Source: Rhodoferax sp. AJA081-3
GTDB taxonomy: Bacteria > Pseudomonadota > Gammaproteobacteria > Burkholderiales > Burkholderiaceae_C
Assembly (NCBI RefSeq): GCF_017798165.1
Contig: NZ_CP059068.1
Span: 4,960,001 to 5,024,000 of the forward strand
Reading direction: 5' to 3'
DNA: 64,000 nt
Program-made: the position numbers and the translations under genes
Shown here: positions 17,283 through 25,696 of the stretch, one piece after another
Layout of the letters: every line of letters starts with the position of its first letter
Numbering within the stretch: position 1 is the first letter of the stretch
The notes under the pieces: model-generated
The model's input: only the letters and a program-made list of their open reading frames with translations
The model's database searches: none
What the model was told of the DNA's origin: nothing

Positions 17283-17858
17283 TTAAGCGGCGACGGCAGC
17301 CTTCTTGGCGGTGCGAACAGCCTTCTTGGCAACTGTAGCGGCCTTCGCTGGAGCCGCTTTGACGGCCTTGACAACCTTAGCTGCCTTGGCGCGCACGGGC
17401 TTGCCAGCCAGCTTGGTAGCCAGTTCGCTGGAGCGGGCTTCAATCTTGGCAACTACCTTGGTCACGGCTTGTGCGGCTGGCACAGCGGCGGTAGCCAGGC
17501 TGCTCAGTGTGGTCACGCCGGTGGACTTTTCGAAACGGCCTGCGTTGGCAGACACTTGCACGACGCCCTTGCCAGCCAGTTCCACGGCCTTGTTGACGAC
17601 CAGGTTGGCGTTGTCAGAAGTCACTTCCACGCCACGGACGTAGTAAGCGGTCAGCTTTTGCTCAGCCGACAAAGCGCTCTTGCGTGCCCTGGGGCTCAGG
17701 CGCGAACCGGCCTTTTCCAGGGCGGCAACAAATTGCTCGTCCATGAACACGGCAGCGCGCTCGTTGCCCACGCGGTAGGCGTTGATCACGTTCTTGGCAG
17801 TGTTGCCATAGGATTCGATCAGTTCGTTGGTGACGGTTGCGAGTTTTTGGTTGGCCAT
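17283..17858 (-). CDS. Phasin-like/uncharacterised protein with a histone-H1-like Lys/Ala tail
   Basis: The 191-residue protein has two parts. Residues 1-140 are helical and amphipathic, with a phasin-like look and no recognised catalytic motif. The last 40 residues are almost only Ala, Lys and Val in AKAAKVVKAVKAAPAK-style repeats, like histone H1 or bacterial H1-like proteins. Binding to DNA or to a polymer surface is an inference. ATG 17858 has a perfect AGGAG ribosome site. Another frame-open stretch up to 17945 lies before that site and is dropped. The gene shares the bidirectional terminator with gshA and is divergent from rbgA. Confidence 0.8.
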   Translation of the reverse strand: MANQKLATVTNELIESYGNTAKNVINAYRVGNERAAVFMDEQFVAALEKAGSRLSPRARKSALSAEQKLTAYYVRGVEVTSDNANLVVNKAVELAGKGVVQVSANAGRFEKSTGVTTLSSLATAAVPAAQAVTKVVAKIEARSSELATKLAGKPVRAKAAKVVKAVKAAPAKAATVAKKAVRTAKKAAVAA

Positions 17859-18057
17859 GAGAAATACTCCTGAAGAAAGAAATGAAAAGGGTGAAGAACT
17901 TTGTTTGCTGGGTTGGATTCTGTCGGGTCGTCCTAGTGCGGACACCTTAAATCCGGGTGTTTTCCTAGAGAGCGCTGTCTAGCCATTCGGCCTATTGCAA
18001 ACTGCCCGACAATCAAGCCCTTCCCAAAACGGCATCCAATACAGAGGTTTCAGGCAC

Positions 18058-19035
18058 ATGGCGATTCAGTGGTTCCCAGGTCATATGCACCTGACGCGCA
18101 AGGCGATCGAAGAGCGCATCAAGGAGATTGATGTGGTCATTGAGCTGCTGGACGCGCGCCTGCCCGGCTCCAGCGCCAACCCCATGCTGGCCCAGCTCAC
18201 CGCGGGCAAGCCGGCACTCAAGGTGCTGAACAAGCAGGATCTGGCCGACCCGGTGCGCACCCAAGAGTGGCTGGCCCACTTCAACGCCTTGCCCGGCACG
18301 CGTGCCCTGGGGCTGGACGCCAGCATGACGTCACCGGCCAAGGTGCTGGTACACGCCTGTTTCGAGTTGGCTCCCAACCGCGGCACCATGGTCAAACCCA
18401 TGCGGGTGCTGATCTGCGGCATACCCAATGTGGGCAAGTCCACGCTGATCAACACACTCAAGGGCAAGCGTGCGGCAGTGACCGGCGACGAGGCGGGCGT
18501 CACAAAGATCGAGCAGCGCATCGTGCTGCAAGACGGTTTCTACCTGTTCGACACTCCCGGCGTGTTATGGCCGCGCATCATCGTCGCCAAGAGTGGCTAC
18601 AACCTCGCTGCCAGTGGTGCCATTGGCCGCAATGCCTTTGACGAGGAAGAAGTGGCGCTGGAGCTGCTGGACTACCTGCGCCAACACTACGCCCCGCTGG
18701 TGGAGGCGCGTTACAAGATCAGCGGTGTGGCCGACCAGACCGACGAACAGATCCTCGAAGCCGTGGGCCGCAAGCGCGGTGCGCTCTTACCGGGCGGCCG
18801 TATCAACCTGCAAAAGGCGGCGGACCTGGTCATCCATGACTTCCGCGCGGCGGTGATGGGCCGCATCACGCTGGAGACGCCCGCAGAATTCTCGCAGTGG
18901 CTGGCCCATGGGCAAAAGCTGGACGCCGAACGCCAGGTCAAGAAAGATGCCATCGAACTGGACCGGGCGGTGCGCTTCAAGAAAGTACCCCGCCCACCCC
19001 GTGGCAAGCCGTCTGACGAGGAGTCTTCGGATTAA
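18058..19035 (+). CDS. rbgA: Ribosome biogenesis GTPase RbgA/YlqF
   Basis: The 325-residue protein is a circularly permuted GTPase. The G4 motif NKQD comes first (near residue 60), then G1 GIPNVGKSTLIN near residue 120 and G3 DTPG. The N-terminus IQWFPGHMHLTRKAIEE is the hallmark of the YlqF family. In B. subtilis RbgA promotes late assembly of the 50S subunit. A C-terminal RNA-binding helical domain follows. ATG 18058 fits the family start exactly. A copy of the dispersed repeat begins at the base after the stop codon. Confidence 0.92.
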   Translation: MAIQWFPGHMHLTRKAIEERIKEIDVVIELLDARLPGSSANPMLAQLTAGKPALKVLNKQDLADPVRTQEWLAHFNALPGTRALGLDASMTSPAKVLVHACFELAPNRGTMVKPMRVLICGIPNVGKSTLINTLKGKRAAVTGDEAGVTKIEQRIVLQDGFYLFDTPGVLWPRIIVAKSGYNLAASGAIGRNAFDEEEVALELLDYLRQHYAPLVEARYKISGVADQTDEQILEAVGRKRGALLPGGRINLQKAADLVIHDFRAAVMGRITLETPAEFSQWLAHGQKLDAERQVKKDAIELDRAVRFKKVPRPPRGKPSDEESSD

Positions 19036-19087
19036 ATTGGCCTCTAGCCCCCGTGAAATATGGTTTTATTGCTATATAAAACATAGC
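19036..19087 (+). repeat. Dispersed repeat, copy 4, immediately after rbgA
   Basis: It reads ATTGGCCTCTAGCCCCCGT, GAAATATGGT, then a perfect hairpin GCTAT-ATAAAAC-ATAGC. It directly abuts the rbgA stop codon. Confidence 0.92.
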
Positions 19088-19201
19088 AAATTTGCACCAC
19101 CTGCCGATATCCGAATGGACCATTGATTTTTCGGTTGAAGCGCGCAAAATCAGACCGTTTTGCACTGCGATGTTGCGCAGCCCATGCATGGAGGGTTTTG
19201 T

Positions 19202-19507
19202 ATGTTCAGCTTCTTCAAGCGTTCGGACAAAGAATCCGAACACGGGACCCACCGGCCAAACCCACAGGCCAAGCGCCCATCCAAAAACACGGCACTGGAC
19301 ATCCGAGACCCCCTTCCGCTGCCGCAGGTGACCGAAGGCAACGAAGACTCCGATTGGGCCATGTGGGAAGACTCGGTGATGGAGCAGGACAGCCAGATGC
19401 AATCCCAGTTCCGCGACACCGTGCCCAGCGAATTTCCCATTGAACAACATGCCGAGCCCACTACCGACACTGACCCTTTTGCCAAGGTCGGCAAACACGC
19501 AGCCTGA
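19202..19507 (+). CDS. Hypothetical acidic protein
   Basis: The 101-residue protein begins with MFSFFKRSDKE. It is hydrophilic, acidic and probably disordered: Pro/Asn-rich in the first third, then SDWAMWEDSVMEQDSQMQSQF, and an acidic end. No domain is recognised. ATG 19202 has a GGAGGG ribosome site 6 bases upstream, which strongly supports the start and the gene. The upstream extension to 19160 is not supported. It lies between the repeat after rbgA and the DHH phosphoesterase. Confidence 0.75.
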   Translation: MFSFFKRSDKESEHGTHRPNPQAKRPSKNTALDIRDPLPLPQVTEGNEDSDWAMWEDSVMEQDSQMQSQFRDTVPSEFPIEQHAEPTTDTDPFAKVGKHAA

Positions 19508-19543
19508 TCAACCGCGCGCGCCTTGGGCGACAATCCACCGCCC

Positions 19544-20464
19544 ATGAAAACCCTGCTGCCCCTACAACTGCTGTTTGCCCCAAGTCAAAACGATCCCAAT
19601 CCTCTGGTCATCTACCACGGCCACAACTGCCCCGACGGTTTTGCATCCGCATTGGCGGCCTGGCTGTTTTACGAGGGTAGGGCCGAGTTTGTGGGCCTGG
19701 ACCACGGCAATGTGACGTCGGTGGCCGACCTACCGGTGCTCGATGGCCGTGCGGTCTACATCCTGGATTTTTCGTTCTCGGCCGACATCCTGCGCGGCAT
19801 TGAAGAACGTGCCGCCAAACTGGTGCTGCTGGACCACCACAAAAGCGCTGCCGAGCAATTGACCGGTTTTGCCTGCCGCTGTGGGGTGGTGCACTTTGAC
19901 ATGAACAAGTCTGGCTCACGCCTGGCCTGGGAGTTTTTTCAGCCCAAGCGGCCGTTACCGGACCTGGTGCGTTTTATTGAAGACCGCGACATCTGGACCT
20001 GGCAGTACCCCGAGAGTGCTGGTTTTCTGGCCGCACTGGACATGGAGCCGTTTGACTTTGCGCACTGGGCCGCGATGGCAGCCTTTGACACGCAGCAGGT
20101 GGCCGACTTCATGGCGCGTGGCCAGGCCATGGACGAAAAATTCAACAAGCTGGCAGCCGACATTGCGGAGTCGGCCCAGCCGATTTCCTTCAATGGACAG
20201 AGCGGCCTGATGGTCAACGCACCCGGCGCCTTCCACAGCGTGGTGGGCGACATGTTGTCCCGCAAAAGCGGCAGCTTTGCGCTGATGTGGTGTGTGTCGA
20301 AAGAGGGGGTTGTGAAGGCCGGGCTGCGCTCACAGCGCAACTATGACTGCATCGCTTTGGCCCGCAGCATGGGTGGCGGTGGCCATGCCCAGGCCTGCGG
20401 GTTCAAGATGGGCAAGGATCGCTTGCCCGAGCTCTTGAGTGGCGTGTTTACTTCGCAGTCTTGA
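19544..20464 (+). CDS. DHH-family phosphoesterase
   Basis: The 306-residue protein has a DHH domain. VIYHGHNCPDGFASALA carries the first metal motif, VYILDFSFS the second, and VLLDHHKSA the DHH box (near residue 95). The C-terminal DHHA1-like domain ends in SMGGGGHAQACGF, a variant of the GGGH motif. The family hydrolyses phosphodiesters such as nanoRNA, pAp or cyclic dinucleotides; which substrate applies here is not clear. ATG 19544 was chosen over the TTG at 19523 because the family sequence begins there. The 3' end overlaps the minus-strand 47-residue gene by 17 bases. Confidence 0.85.
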   Translation: MKTLLPLQLLFAPSQNDPNPLVIYHGHNCPDGFASALAAWLFYEGRAEFVGLDHGNVTSVADLPVLDGRAVYILDFSFSADILRGIEERAAKLVLLDHHKSAAEQLTGFACRCGVVHFDMNKSGSRLAWEFFQPKRPLPDLVRFIEDRDIWTWQYPESAGFLAALDMEPFDFAHWAAMAAFDTQQVADFMARGQAMDEKFNKLAADIAESAQPISFNGQSGLMVNAPGAFHSVVGDMLSRKSGSFALMWCVSKEGVVKAGLRSQRNYDCIALARSMGGGGHAQACGFKMGKDRLPELLSGVFTSQS

Positions 20465-20591
20465 TCTTGCCGCGGGGAATCACTGCGGTGACCGGTGCCA
20501 TGGGGCGGTCGGACGTTGAGTTCTTGGGCTCAGACGTGTCCTTCTTGGGCTTCTTTGCCATTTTTTCCTTGCGCTGATCACCTTTAGCCAT
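20448..20591 (-). CDS. Small basic protein of 47 residues
   Basis: This short gene is supported by a strong GGAGGA ribosome site ending 3-4 bases before its ATG, and by a coherent, highly basic product. The N-terminal half is Lys-rich (MAKGDQRKEKMAKKPKKD). A Ser/Thr/Asn linker follows, then a hydrophobic turn (PVTAVIPRGKIKTAK) to the end. No family is recognised. The charge suggests binding to nucleic acid or ribosomes. It is antisense to the last 17 bases of the DHH gene and divergent from the catalase-like gene. Confidence 0.7.
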   Translation of the reverse strand: MAKGDQRKEKMAKKPKKDTSEPKNSTSDRPMAPVTAVIPRGKIKTAK

Positions 20592-20701
20592 ATGTCCTCC
20601 GAAGTCAACCCCGACATGGGGTTCGATGGCGAGATATTACGGCAGAAATGGGCCAATATGGGGGCCGCCACCGCTTGTTGCACGTGGCGCTTGGGTCTAC
20701 C

Positions 20702-21730
20702 ATGCAGTTACCGACAACTATTGCGATGCACGCCATGGCCAAAGACCTGACACCCAGCACCCAATGGCAAGAAAACGTGGCACCGGATGAGGCCCAGCGT
20801 TATGCCAGTTACGGTGAGCAGTTTGCCGCGATACAGGCCCGCAAATCCAAAAAATACGGCAATGGCCGGGCCTTGCACCGCAAACAACTGACGGCGGCCA
20901 AGGGCACGCTGGAAGTGCTGGCCGATCTGCCCACATTTGCACGCCATGGTCTGTTTGCCAAGCCCGGTACGTTTGAGACCTGGGTTCGTTTGTCCAACGG
21001 CGGTCTGGACAAGGCCTCGGACCGCACGCCCGACATCCGCGGTTTTGCACTGCGGGTCTTGGGCGTCAAAGGTGATTCAGCACTGGGCAATGGGCCTGCG
21101 GTCAGCCAGGACTTTGCGCTGATCAACCAGGAGGTATTTGGCTTCTCCAGCGCCGATGACTTTGTTCAGTTTGTGGTGGCGGCATCGCAAGGTGGCGGCA
21201 AGTTGCTCAAACATTTGTTTGCACGGTATGGCGTGTTGGGTGCACCGGTGCGGCTGGTCAGCATGGTCAAGACGGTGGGCAAATCATTTGGTGGATTTGC
21301 GACCGAGACCGTGTTCAGCGCAGCGCCCATCGCCTGCGGCCCCTATGCCGTGCGCGTGCGTTTGGTGCCGTCCAACGGCAACGGCCCCGCCAGCCCCAAC
21401 GCCAAACAGGATTGGGGCGCCGACTTCAGCGCCAAACTGCGCGAGAAGACGCTGCAGTGGGACTTGCAGTTGCAACCCTTTGTGGATGCCGAGCGCACGC
21501 CGATTGAAGACGCATCGGTCAATTGGCCCAGCCCTTACACGACGGTGGCGCGTTTGACGCTGCCCAAGCAAGACACGAACTCGGCGCAGGGCCAGGCACT
21601 GGCCCAGAAGGTTGAGGCGGCCATTTTCGACCCCTGGCAGGCCCTGGCTGCGCACCGGCCCCTGGGTGATGTGATGCGTGCGCGCAAGGTGGTGTATTTT
21701 GTGAGCCAACAGGCGCGGGGTGCGGCTTGA
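20702..21730 (+). CDS. Catalase-family haem protein
   Basis: The 342-residue protein shows the catalase barrel pattern: ALHRKQLTAAKGTLEV with a histidine at the expected distal position, ARHGLFAKPGTFETWVRLSNGG, then DIRGFALRVLGVKGD and QDFALINQEVF. It is shorter than a typical catalase (about 480 residues). The standard proximal-tyrosine motif is not obvious, though a tyrosine in RKVVYFV near the end is a candidate. It belongs with the small catalase-related proteins whose activity may be peroxidatic or lyase-like. ATG 20702 was taken; the extension to 20648 is unlikely. Confidence 0.82.
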   Translation: MQLPTTIAMHAMAKDLTPSTQWQENVAPDEAQRYASYGEQFAAIQARKSKKYGNGRALHRKQLTAAKGTLEVLADLPTFARHGLFAKPGTFETWVRLSNGGLDKASDRTPDIRGFALRVLGVKGDSALGNGPAVSQDFALINQEVFGFSSADDFVQFVVAASQGGGKLLKHLFARYGVLGAPVRLVSMVKTVGKSFGGFATETVFSAAPIACGPYAVRVRLVPSNGNGPASPNAKQDWGADFSAKLREKTLQWDLQLQPFVDAERTPIEDASVNWPSPYTTVARLTLPKQDTNSAQGQALAQKVEAAIFDPWQALAAHRPLGDVMRARKVVYFVSQQARGAA

Positions 21731-21751
21731 GTGCAAATTTGTGTAGTCCCT

Positions 21752-21765
21752 TTGACTTGCCTCAA
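21752..21765 (+). promoter_or_regulatory. FNR/ANR-like site upstream of the universal stress gene
   Basis: TTGA-N6-TCAA matches the core of the FNR/CRP-superfamily dyad (TTGAC-TTGC-CTCAA). A weak -10 candidate (CAAGAT, 21788-21793) is at a distance suiting activation from about -41.5. Universal stress genes are often under FNR-type control in related bacteria; binding here is inferred. Confidence 0.4.
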
Positions 21766-21829
21766 GCGGCTTGGGTCAAGCTAGGGGCAAGATGAAAGGG
21801 TATTCACAACGACCTCAGGAGGCATTCTT

Positions 21830-22273
21830 ATGTTCAAGCACATTGTTATCGCAACCGACGGCTCTCCCGCCTCGGAACATGCAGCCCAACTGGCAGTTGG
21901 TCTGGCACGTACACACGGCGCCAAGTTGACGGCGGTGTACGTGGTGGACCCCTATCCTTATCTCGGTGTGGGCGAAGTCAACCCCCAGGGCTTTCAGGCG
22001 TACATGGCGGCTGCGCAGGCCCAGGCTGCACAGGCCCATGCCCAGGTCGAAACCTTGTGCAAGCAGGGTGGCGAACCCGCTGTTGCACTGGAGGTACGGC
22101 TGGTGGAAGAGATGGGCGCGGCAAGCGGCATCGTGCAAACCGCAGCTTCTTTAGGTGCCGACCTGATTGTGCTGGGCTCCCATGGCCGCAGCGGCATTGC
22201 GCGGCTCATGCTGGGCAGTGTGTCGACCAAGGTGGTGGCCGAATCCAAGGTGCCGGTGCTGGTGACACGATAG
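21830..22273 (+). CDS. Universal stress protein, UspA-like
   Basis: The 147-residue protein is a single UspA domain. It begins FKHIVIATDGSPASEHA with the ATP-site aspartate, has VYVVDP after strand 2, and carries the ATP-binding GSHGRSGIARLMLGS motif (G-2X-G-9X-G/S) near residue 125. It is of the ATP-binding subtype and cytoplasmic. An AGGAGG ribosome site lies 7 bases before the ATG. An FNR-like dyad is 65 bases upstream, so induction under low oxygen is likely. The gene appears to be single. Confidence 0.93.
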   Translation: MFKHIVIATDGSPASEHAAQLAVGLARTHGAKLTAVYVVDPYPYLGVGEVNPQGFQAYMAAAQAQAAQAHAQVETLCKQGGEPAVALEVRLVEEMGAASGIVQTAASLGADLIVLGSHGRSGIARLMLGSVSTKVVAESKVPVLVTR

Positions 22274-22351
22274 CCTGGCTATGGCTACTTGAAATGGCGG
22301 GTTTAGCGCCCAGCTACGGTACTTGATAACGTCTTGACTGGAGCATGCGCC

Positions 22352-23179
22352 GTGGCTTTTATTCTCTTGTGTGGCCTGGCCGTGCTCCTGATTGCGGCTT
22401 TGCTGGGCCAGCCGGCCTGGCAGCGCTACCGGCGCAGCCGCGTGCGTGCAGGCGCCTTCCCCGCCACCTGGCGCAAGATTCTGCAGCGCCGCGTACCACT
22501 GGTGCGCAAATTGCCAGCCCACCTGCAGTTGCAGCTCAAAAAACACATGCAGGTTTTTATCGCCGAGAAATCATTTCTGGGTTGTGCAGGCCTGCGCATC
22601 ACCGAAGAGATGCGGGTGGTGATTGCCGCCCAGGCGTGTTTGCTGATACTGAACCGCGCCACCGATTACTACGCCAATGTGCGCCAAATACTGGTCTACC
22701 CCGGTGCGTTTTTTGTCAACCGCACATCGCTGGATTACGCAGGTGTGCAGCAGGAAAACCGGCAGGCGCTGTCCGGTGAGTCCTGGTCGCAGGGGCAGAT
22801 CATCCTGTCGTGGCAAGACACGGTAGAAGGCGCGGCGGTGCCCGATGATGGTCGCAATGTGGTGATCCACGAATTTGCCCACCAGTTGGACCAGGAAAAC
22901 GGCGCGGCGCGCGGTGCACCACCTCCCACCCTGGGAGACACGTACTACGACGCACGGCGCTGGTCGCAGGTGTTCCACGCAGCGTTTGACCAACTGCAGG
23001 CGGAGGTACACCATGGTGTGCAGGGCCTGCTCAACCACTATGGCGCACAGGACCCTGCAGAGTTTTTTGCAGTGGTGTCCGAGGTGTTTTTCGAGCAACC
23101 CCGTGCGTTGGCTACCGAATACCCCGCGTTGTACCAGGAGCTCAGCGGGTATTACAAAGTGGACCCCGCTGACTGGTGA
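22352..23179 (+). CDS. mtfA: M90-family zinc peptidase MtfA
   Basis: The protein has about 275 residues (E. coli MtfA 265), with an N-terminal membrane-like helix that E. coli MtfA lacks. The zinc site is HEFAHQLD (near residue 180), with a downstream glutamate in AEFFAVVSEVFFEQP. The RILVYPGAF-type region (QILVYPGAFFVN) matches the family. In E. coli MtfA binds the repressor Mlc and has aminopeptidase activity. GTG 22352 has GGAG 8 bases upstream and starts the hydrophobic helix; TTG 22334 is less likely. Confidence 0.88.
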   Translation: MAFILLCGLAVLLIAALLGQPAWQRYRRSRVRAGAFPATWRKILQRRVPLVRKLPAHLQLQLKKHMQVFIAEKSFLGCAGLRITEEMRVVIAAQACLLILNRATDYYANVRQILVYPGAFFVNRTSLDYAGVQQENRQALSGESWSQGQIILSWQDTVEGAAVPDDGRNVVIHEFAHQLDQENGAARGAPPPTLGDTYYDARRWSQVFHAAFDQLQAEVHHGVQGLLNHYGAQDPAEFFAVVSEVFFEQPRALATEYPALYQELSGYYKVDPADW

Positions 23180-23191
23180 ACACCAAGCCTC

Positions 23192-23482
23192 CTAAATGCC
23201 TTCGAGCATAACCATGGTGCGGCGCGCCGATGCGCGGCTGATGGGCAGAATGGCCTGGTACTCGGGCGAGTCGTAAAAGCGGTTGGCCGCATCTGCATCC
23301 GGAAAGCGGATCAACACCATACGCGTGGGTGACCACAGGTCGGTTTCCTTCAGGCTCAGTGCGCCGCCACGTGCCAGGTATTCACCGCCAAAGTGTTCGA
23401 CCAAAGGTTTGGCTTTAAGTTTGTATTCTTCGTACAGCTCAGGCTTATCGAGCAGGGTGTCAACAATGAGGTAAGTTGCCAT
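23192..23482 (-). CDS. DUF1330 family protein
   Basis: The 96-residue protein has the DUF1330 dimeric ferredoxin-like fold. It begins TYLIVDTLLDKPELYEEYK, has FGGEYLARGG in the middle, and ends with RFPDADAANRFYDSPEYQ followed by a basic stretch. The role is unknown, though some relatives are annotated near stress or cofactor genes. A GGAG ribosome site precedes ATG 23482. It converges with mtfA (12-base gap). The binding-protein gene lies 62 bases upstream on the same strand. Confidence 0.9.
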   Translation of the reverse strand: MATYLIVDTLLDKPELYEEYKLKAKPLVEHFGGEYLARGGALSLKETDLWSPTRMVLIRFPDADAANRFYDSPEYQAILPISRASARRTMVMLEGI

Positions 23483-23544
23483 GGGTGTCTCCGTTTGCTA
23501 GGTTAAAAATTGCGGTGCAATGCCGGTGGGGACGGCGTGTTGTG

Positions 23545-24357
23545 TTACTCAAGCGGGAATGCGTCGCGCGGCACATGGTAGGCATCAAAGTAGTGGCGTT
23601 TGAACATTGCCCGCACCGTGCCGTCTTTGACCATGGAGGCCATGGCCGCCTCAAACCGCTGCACATGCGCCACATGGGCGGACTTCTTGGAGAGGCCTAC
23701 CGCACGCGGTGTGCGGTCCGCCTCGCGGTACTCGGCCTTTACCAGTTCATTTTGCAATTGCATACTGTACACAATGGCTTCGCCCTGGTCCTCCGCCATG
23801 ACCACAGTGTCGACCCGTCCACGCACCAGTTTTTTGAAACTGGCTTCGGCGTCCTTCGCCCCGTCTTTGCTTAACTGCGTGTCGTTGTCAAAACGGTCGA
23901 AGTATTGGGTGCCATTCTTGACCCCAATGCGTAGTGTCTTCAAATCGTTGTAACTGCGTACCAAACTGGCCTTGCCCTTGGGTACATAAAACACCTTGTC
24001 GGAGCTGAGCTTGCGGTAGGGGGTGCGCAGGAAATGGATGTAGGCCTCCCGCTCGGGCGAGGCTTGTATGCCGATGATGATATCGGCCTGTCCATCTTGG
24101 ATCATCTTCAAACAGCGTTTAATGGGGCAGTGGACGATCTCCAGTTCGTTGTCCGTGCGTTTGGCCAGTTCCCGCACAATTTCGGTGTAGGCACCACCAA
24201 AGTGTTTGTGGGTGTCGACGGTCTTCCACGGAGGCAGCTCACTGAAGGCGAAGACCAGACGCCCGGCTGCTGCGGGTGTGGAGATGCTGAACGCGATCAA
24301 CATCAACGCCAGTCCCACGCGCTTCGCAGTCAACCAATTGCGCCGGGGTCCTGGCAT
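23545..24357 (-). CDS. Solitary periplasmic substrate-binding protein, family 3-like (a)
   Basis: The 270-residue protein has a signal peptide (hydrophobic stretch ending STPAAAG) and a family-3 solute-binding fold. LVFAFSELPPW starts the first lobe, GAYTEIVRELAKR follows, then DIIIGIQASPEREAYIHFLRTPY, and a second-lobe LRIGVKNGTQYFDRF region. An AGGAGG ribosome site precedes ATG 24357. No ABC permease or ATPase gene is nearby. It may serve a transporter encoded elsewhere or act as a sensor-type protein. The panE gene lies 27 bases upstream on the same strand. Confidence 0.85.
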   Translation of the reverse strand: MPGPRRNWLTAKRVGLALMLIAFSISTPAAAGRLVFAFSELPPWKTVDTHKHFGGAYTEIVRELAKRTDNELEIVHCPIKRCLKMIQDGQADIIIGIQASPEREAYIHFLRTPYRKLSSDKVFYVPKGKASLVRSYNDLKTLRIGVKNGTQYFDRFDNDTQLSKDGAKDAEASFKKLVRGRVDTVVMAEDQGEAIVYSMQLQNELVKAEYREADRTPRAVGLSKKSAHVAHVQRFEAAMASMVKDGTVRAMFKRHYFDAYHVPRDAFPLE

Positions 24358-24384
24358 GTGCCTCCTAATCGACCCTATGGTGGT

Positions 24385-25362
24385 TCAGTACAGGCCGCGC
24401 ACGCGGGCCTGCAAGCGGCTCAGACCCAACAGGGCGTCGGTAAAGGGTGTGGGGACACCGGTCAAGGTGCCCAGTTCTTTGACCACGGTGACAAGCGCAT
24501 CCAGCTCCACGGCCTTGCCCGCTTCTACGTCTTGCAACATCGAAGTCTTGAAGGCGCCGAGTTTGAGCGTGACCTGGTGCCGGTCCGACGGTTGCTGGTC
24601 GATGGGTAGCCCCAAGCGTGCACCAATTTCCTTGGCCTCCAGCATCACGGTAGAGACAAAGTTGCGCACCAGCTCGTCACCCAAGATCAGATCGGTGGTG
24701 GCGCCGGTCAGCGCACTGATGGGGTTGACCGTCATATTGCCCCACAGTTTGTACCAGACATCTTTTTGCACCTGGGGCGACACGCTGGCGGCAAAACCCG
24801 CTTGCGTCAACAAGGCTGCCAGGGCTTGTGCACGTGTACTGACCTTGCCCGAGGGTTCGCCCAGAATCAGGCCATTGCCAAAATGGTGGTGGATGACACC
24901 TGGTGCGTCGACCGAGCAACTGGCGTGCACCACACAACCGATGACGTTGGCCGCAGGAATGGCGGTCGCAATTTCACCACCGGCATCCACTGCTTGCAGC
25001 TGGGTGCCAGCCAAGGCACCGCCAAAACCCTGGAAGAACCACCAGGGCACGCCATTCATCGCCGTCAGCACCACGGTATTGGGCCCTATCAGGGGGCCAA
25101 TCTGGCGGGCCACGTCCTGCAGGGCAGGGGCCTTGACGGCCACCACCACCAGATCCTGCACGCCCAAGGCCGCGGCATCGCTGCTGGCATGGACGGTGTG
25201 TTGCTCAGTACCCAGGCGCAACCCCTGGGTCTGTAGTGCTGCCAACGTGGTGCCGCGTGCAAACACACTTACCTGGCAGCCCGCGCGGGCGAGGCCTGCT
25301 CCCAGCCAGCCGCCAATGGCGCCACAACCGACGATACACACGGTTTTGAACGATGCGGTCAT
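24385..25362 (-). CDS. panE: 2-dehydropantoate 2-reductase PanE-like
   Basis: The 325-residue protein has the N-terminal NADPH-binding motif VGCGAIGGWLGAGLA (residues 10-25), an early VFARG strand, and the DLVVVAVKAPAL region. The second half is helical with KDVWYKLWGNMTVNPISALTG, which carries the catalytic lysine and the N/S residues typical of ketopantoate reductases. The reaction is ketopantoate to pantoate in CoA synthesis. Several paralogues of this family reduce other 2-keto acids, so the exact substrate is not certain. No panB or panC is adjacent. Confidence 0.85.
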   Translation of the reverse strand: MTASFKTVCIVGCGAIGGWLGAGLARAGCQVSVFARGTTLAALQTQGLRLGTEQHTVHASSDAAALGVQDLVVVAVKAPALQDVARQIGPLIGPNTVVLTAMNGVPWWFFQGFGGALAGTQLQAVDAGGEIATAIPAANVIGCVVHASCSVDAPGVIHHHFGNGLILGEPSGKVSTRAQALAALLTQAGFAASVSPQVQKDVWYKLWGNMTVNPISALTGATTDLILGDELVRNFVSTVMLEAKEIGARLGLPIDQQPSDRHQVTLKLGAFKTSMLQDVEAGKAVELDALVTVVKELGTLTGVPTPFTDALLGLSRLQARVRGLY

Positions 25363-25696
25363 TTAGCAGGCACCCCAGGCAAACCCAGTGCTGGCGTGGC
25401 CTGGACGGGTTGTAAACATAGTTATCCACAAAGACACCCACAGAAAACGGGGGTAACCGGGCGTTGGGGAGTGTGGTGGGGCCATCCTGGCAGCCCCCAT
25501 AATTTTTGCTATCACGCGTATCCTTTTCATTGGTAAATATGCCCCATTTGCTTTCGGGTTAACCCTGAAATGGAATGCTGTTTTGGTGGGGCGCTCACGA
25601 AAACAGGCATTTATGGCTGGCAAAGGGGGCGCAATGTTATCCACAGCGCGACGGTCTGTCAGTTGAACGTAAGGATTCAATTGTTTTCAGCGGCGA
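25363..25696. other. Non-coding spacer with two consensus DnaA boxes
   Basis: This 334-base gap holds two perfect DnaA boxes, TTATCCACA, at 25422-25430 and 25637-25645. They have the same orientation and are 215 bases apart start to start. Between them is an AT-richer segment around 25500-25600. A 105-codon frame crosses the gap on the minus strand, but it lacks a ribosome site and has no coherent protein character. No replication gene is close. Confidence 0.6.

Noticed and set aside
25363..25680. A 105-codon minus-strand frame in the DnaA-box gap
   Set aside because: No ribosome site, no protein character, and it would run through both DnaA boxes.
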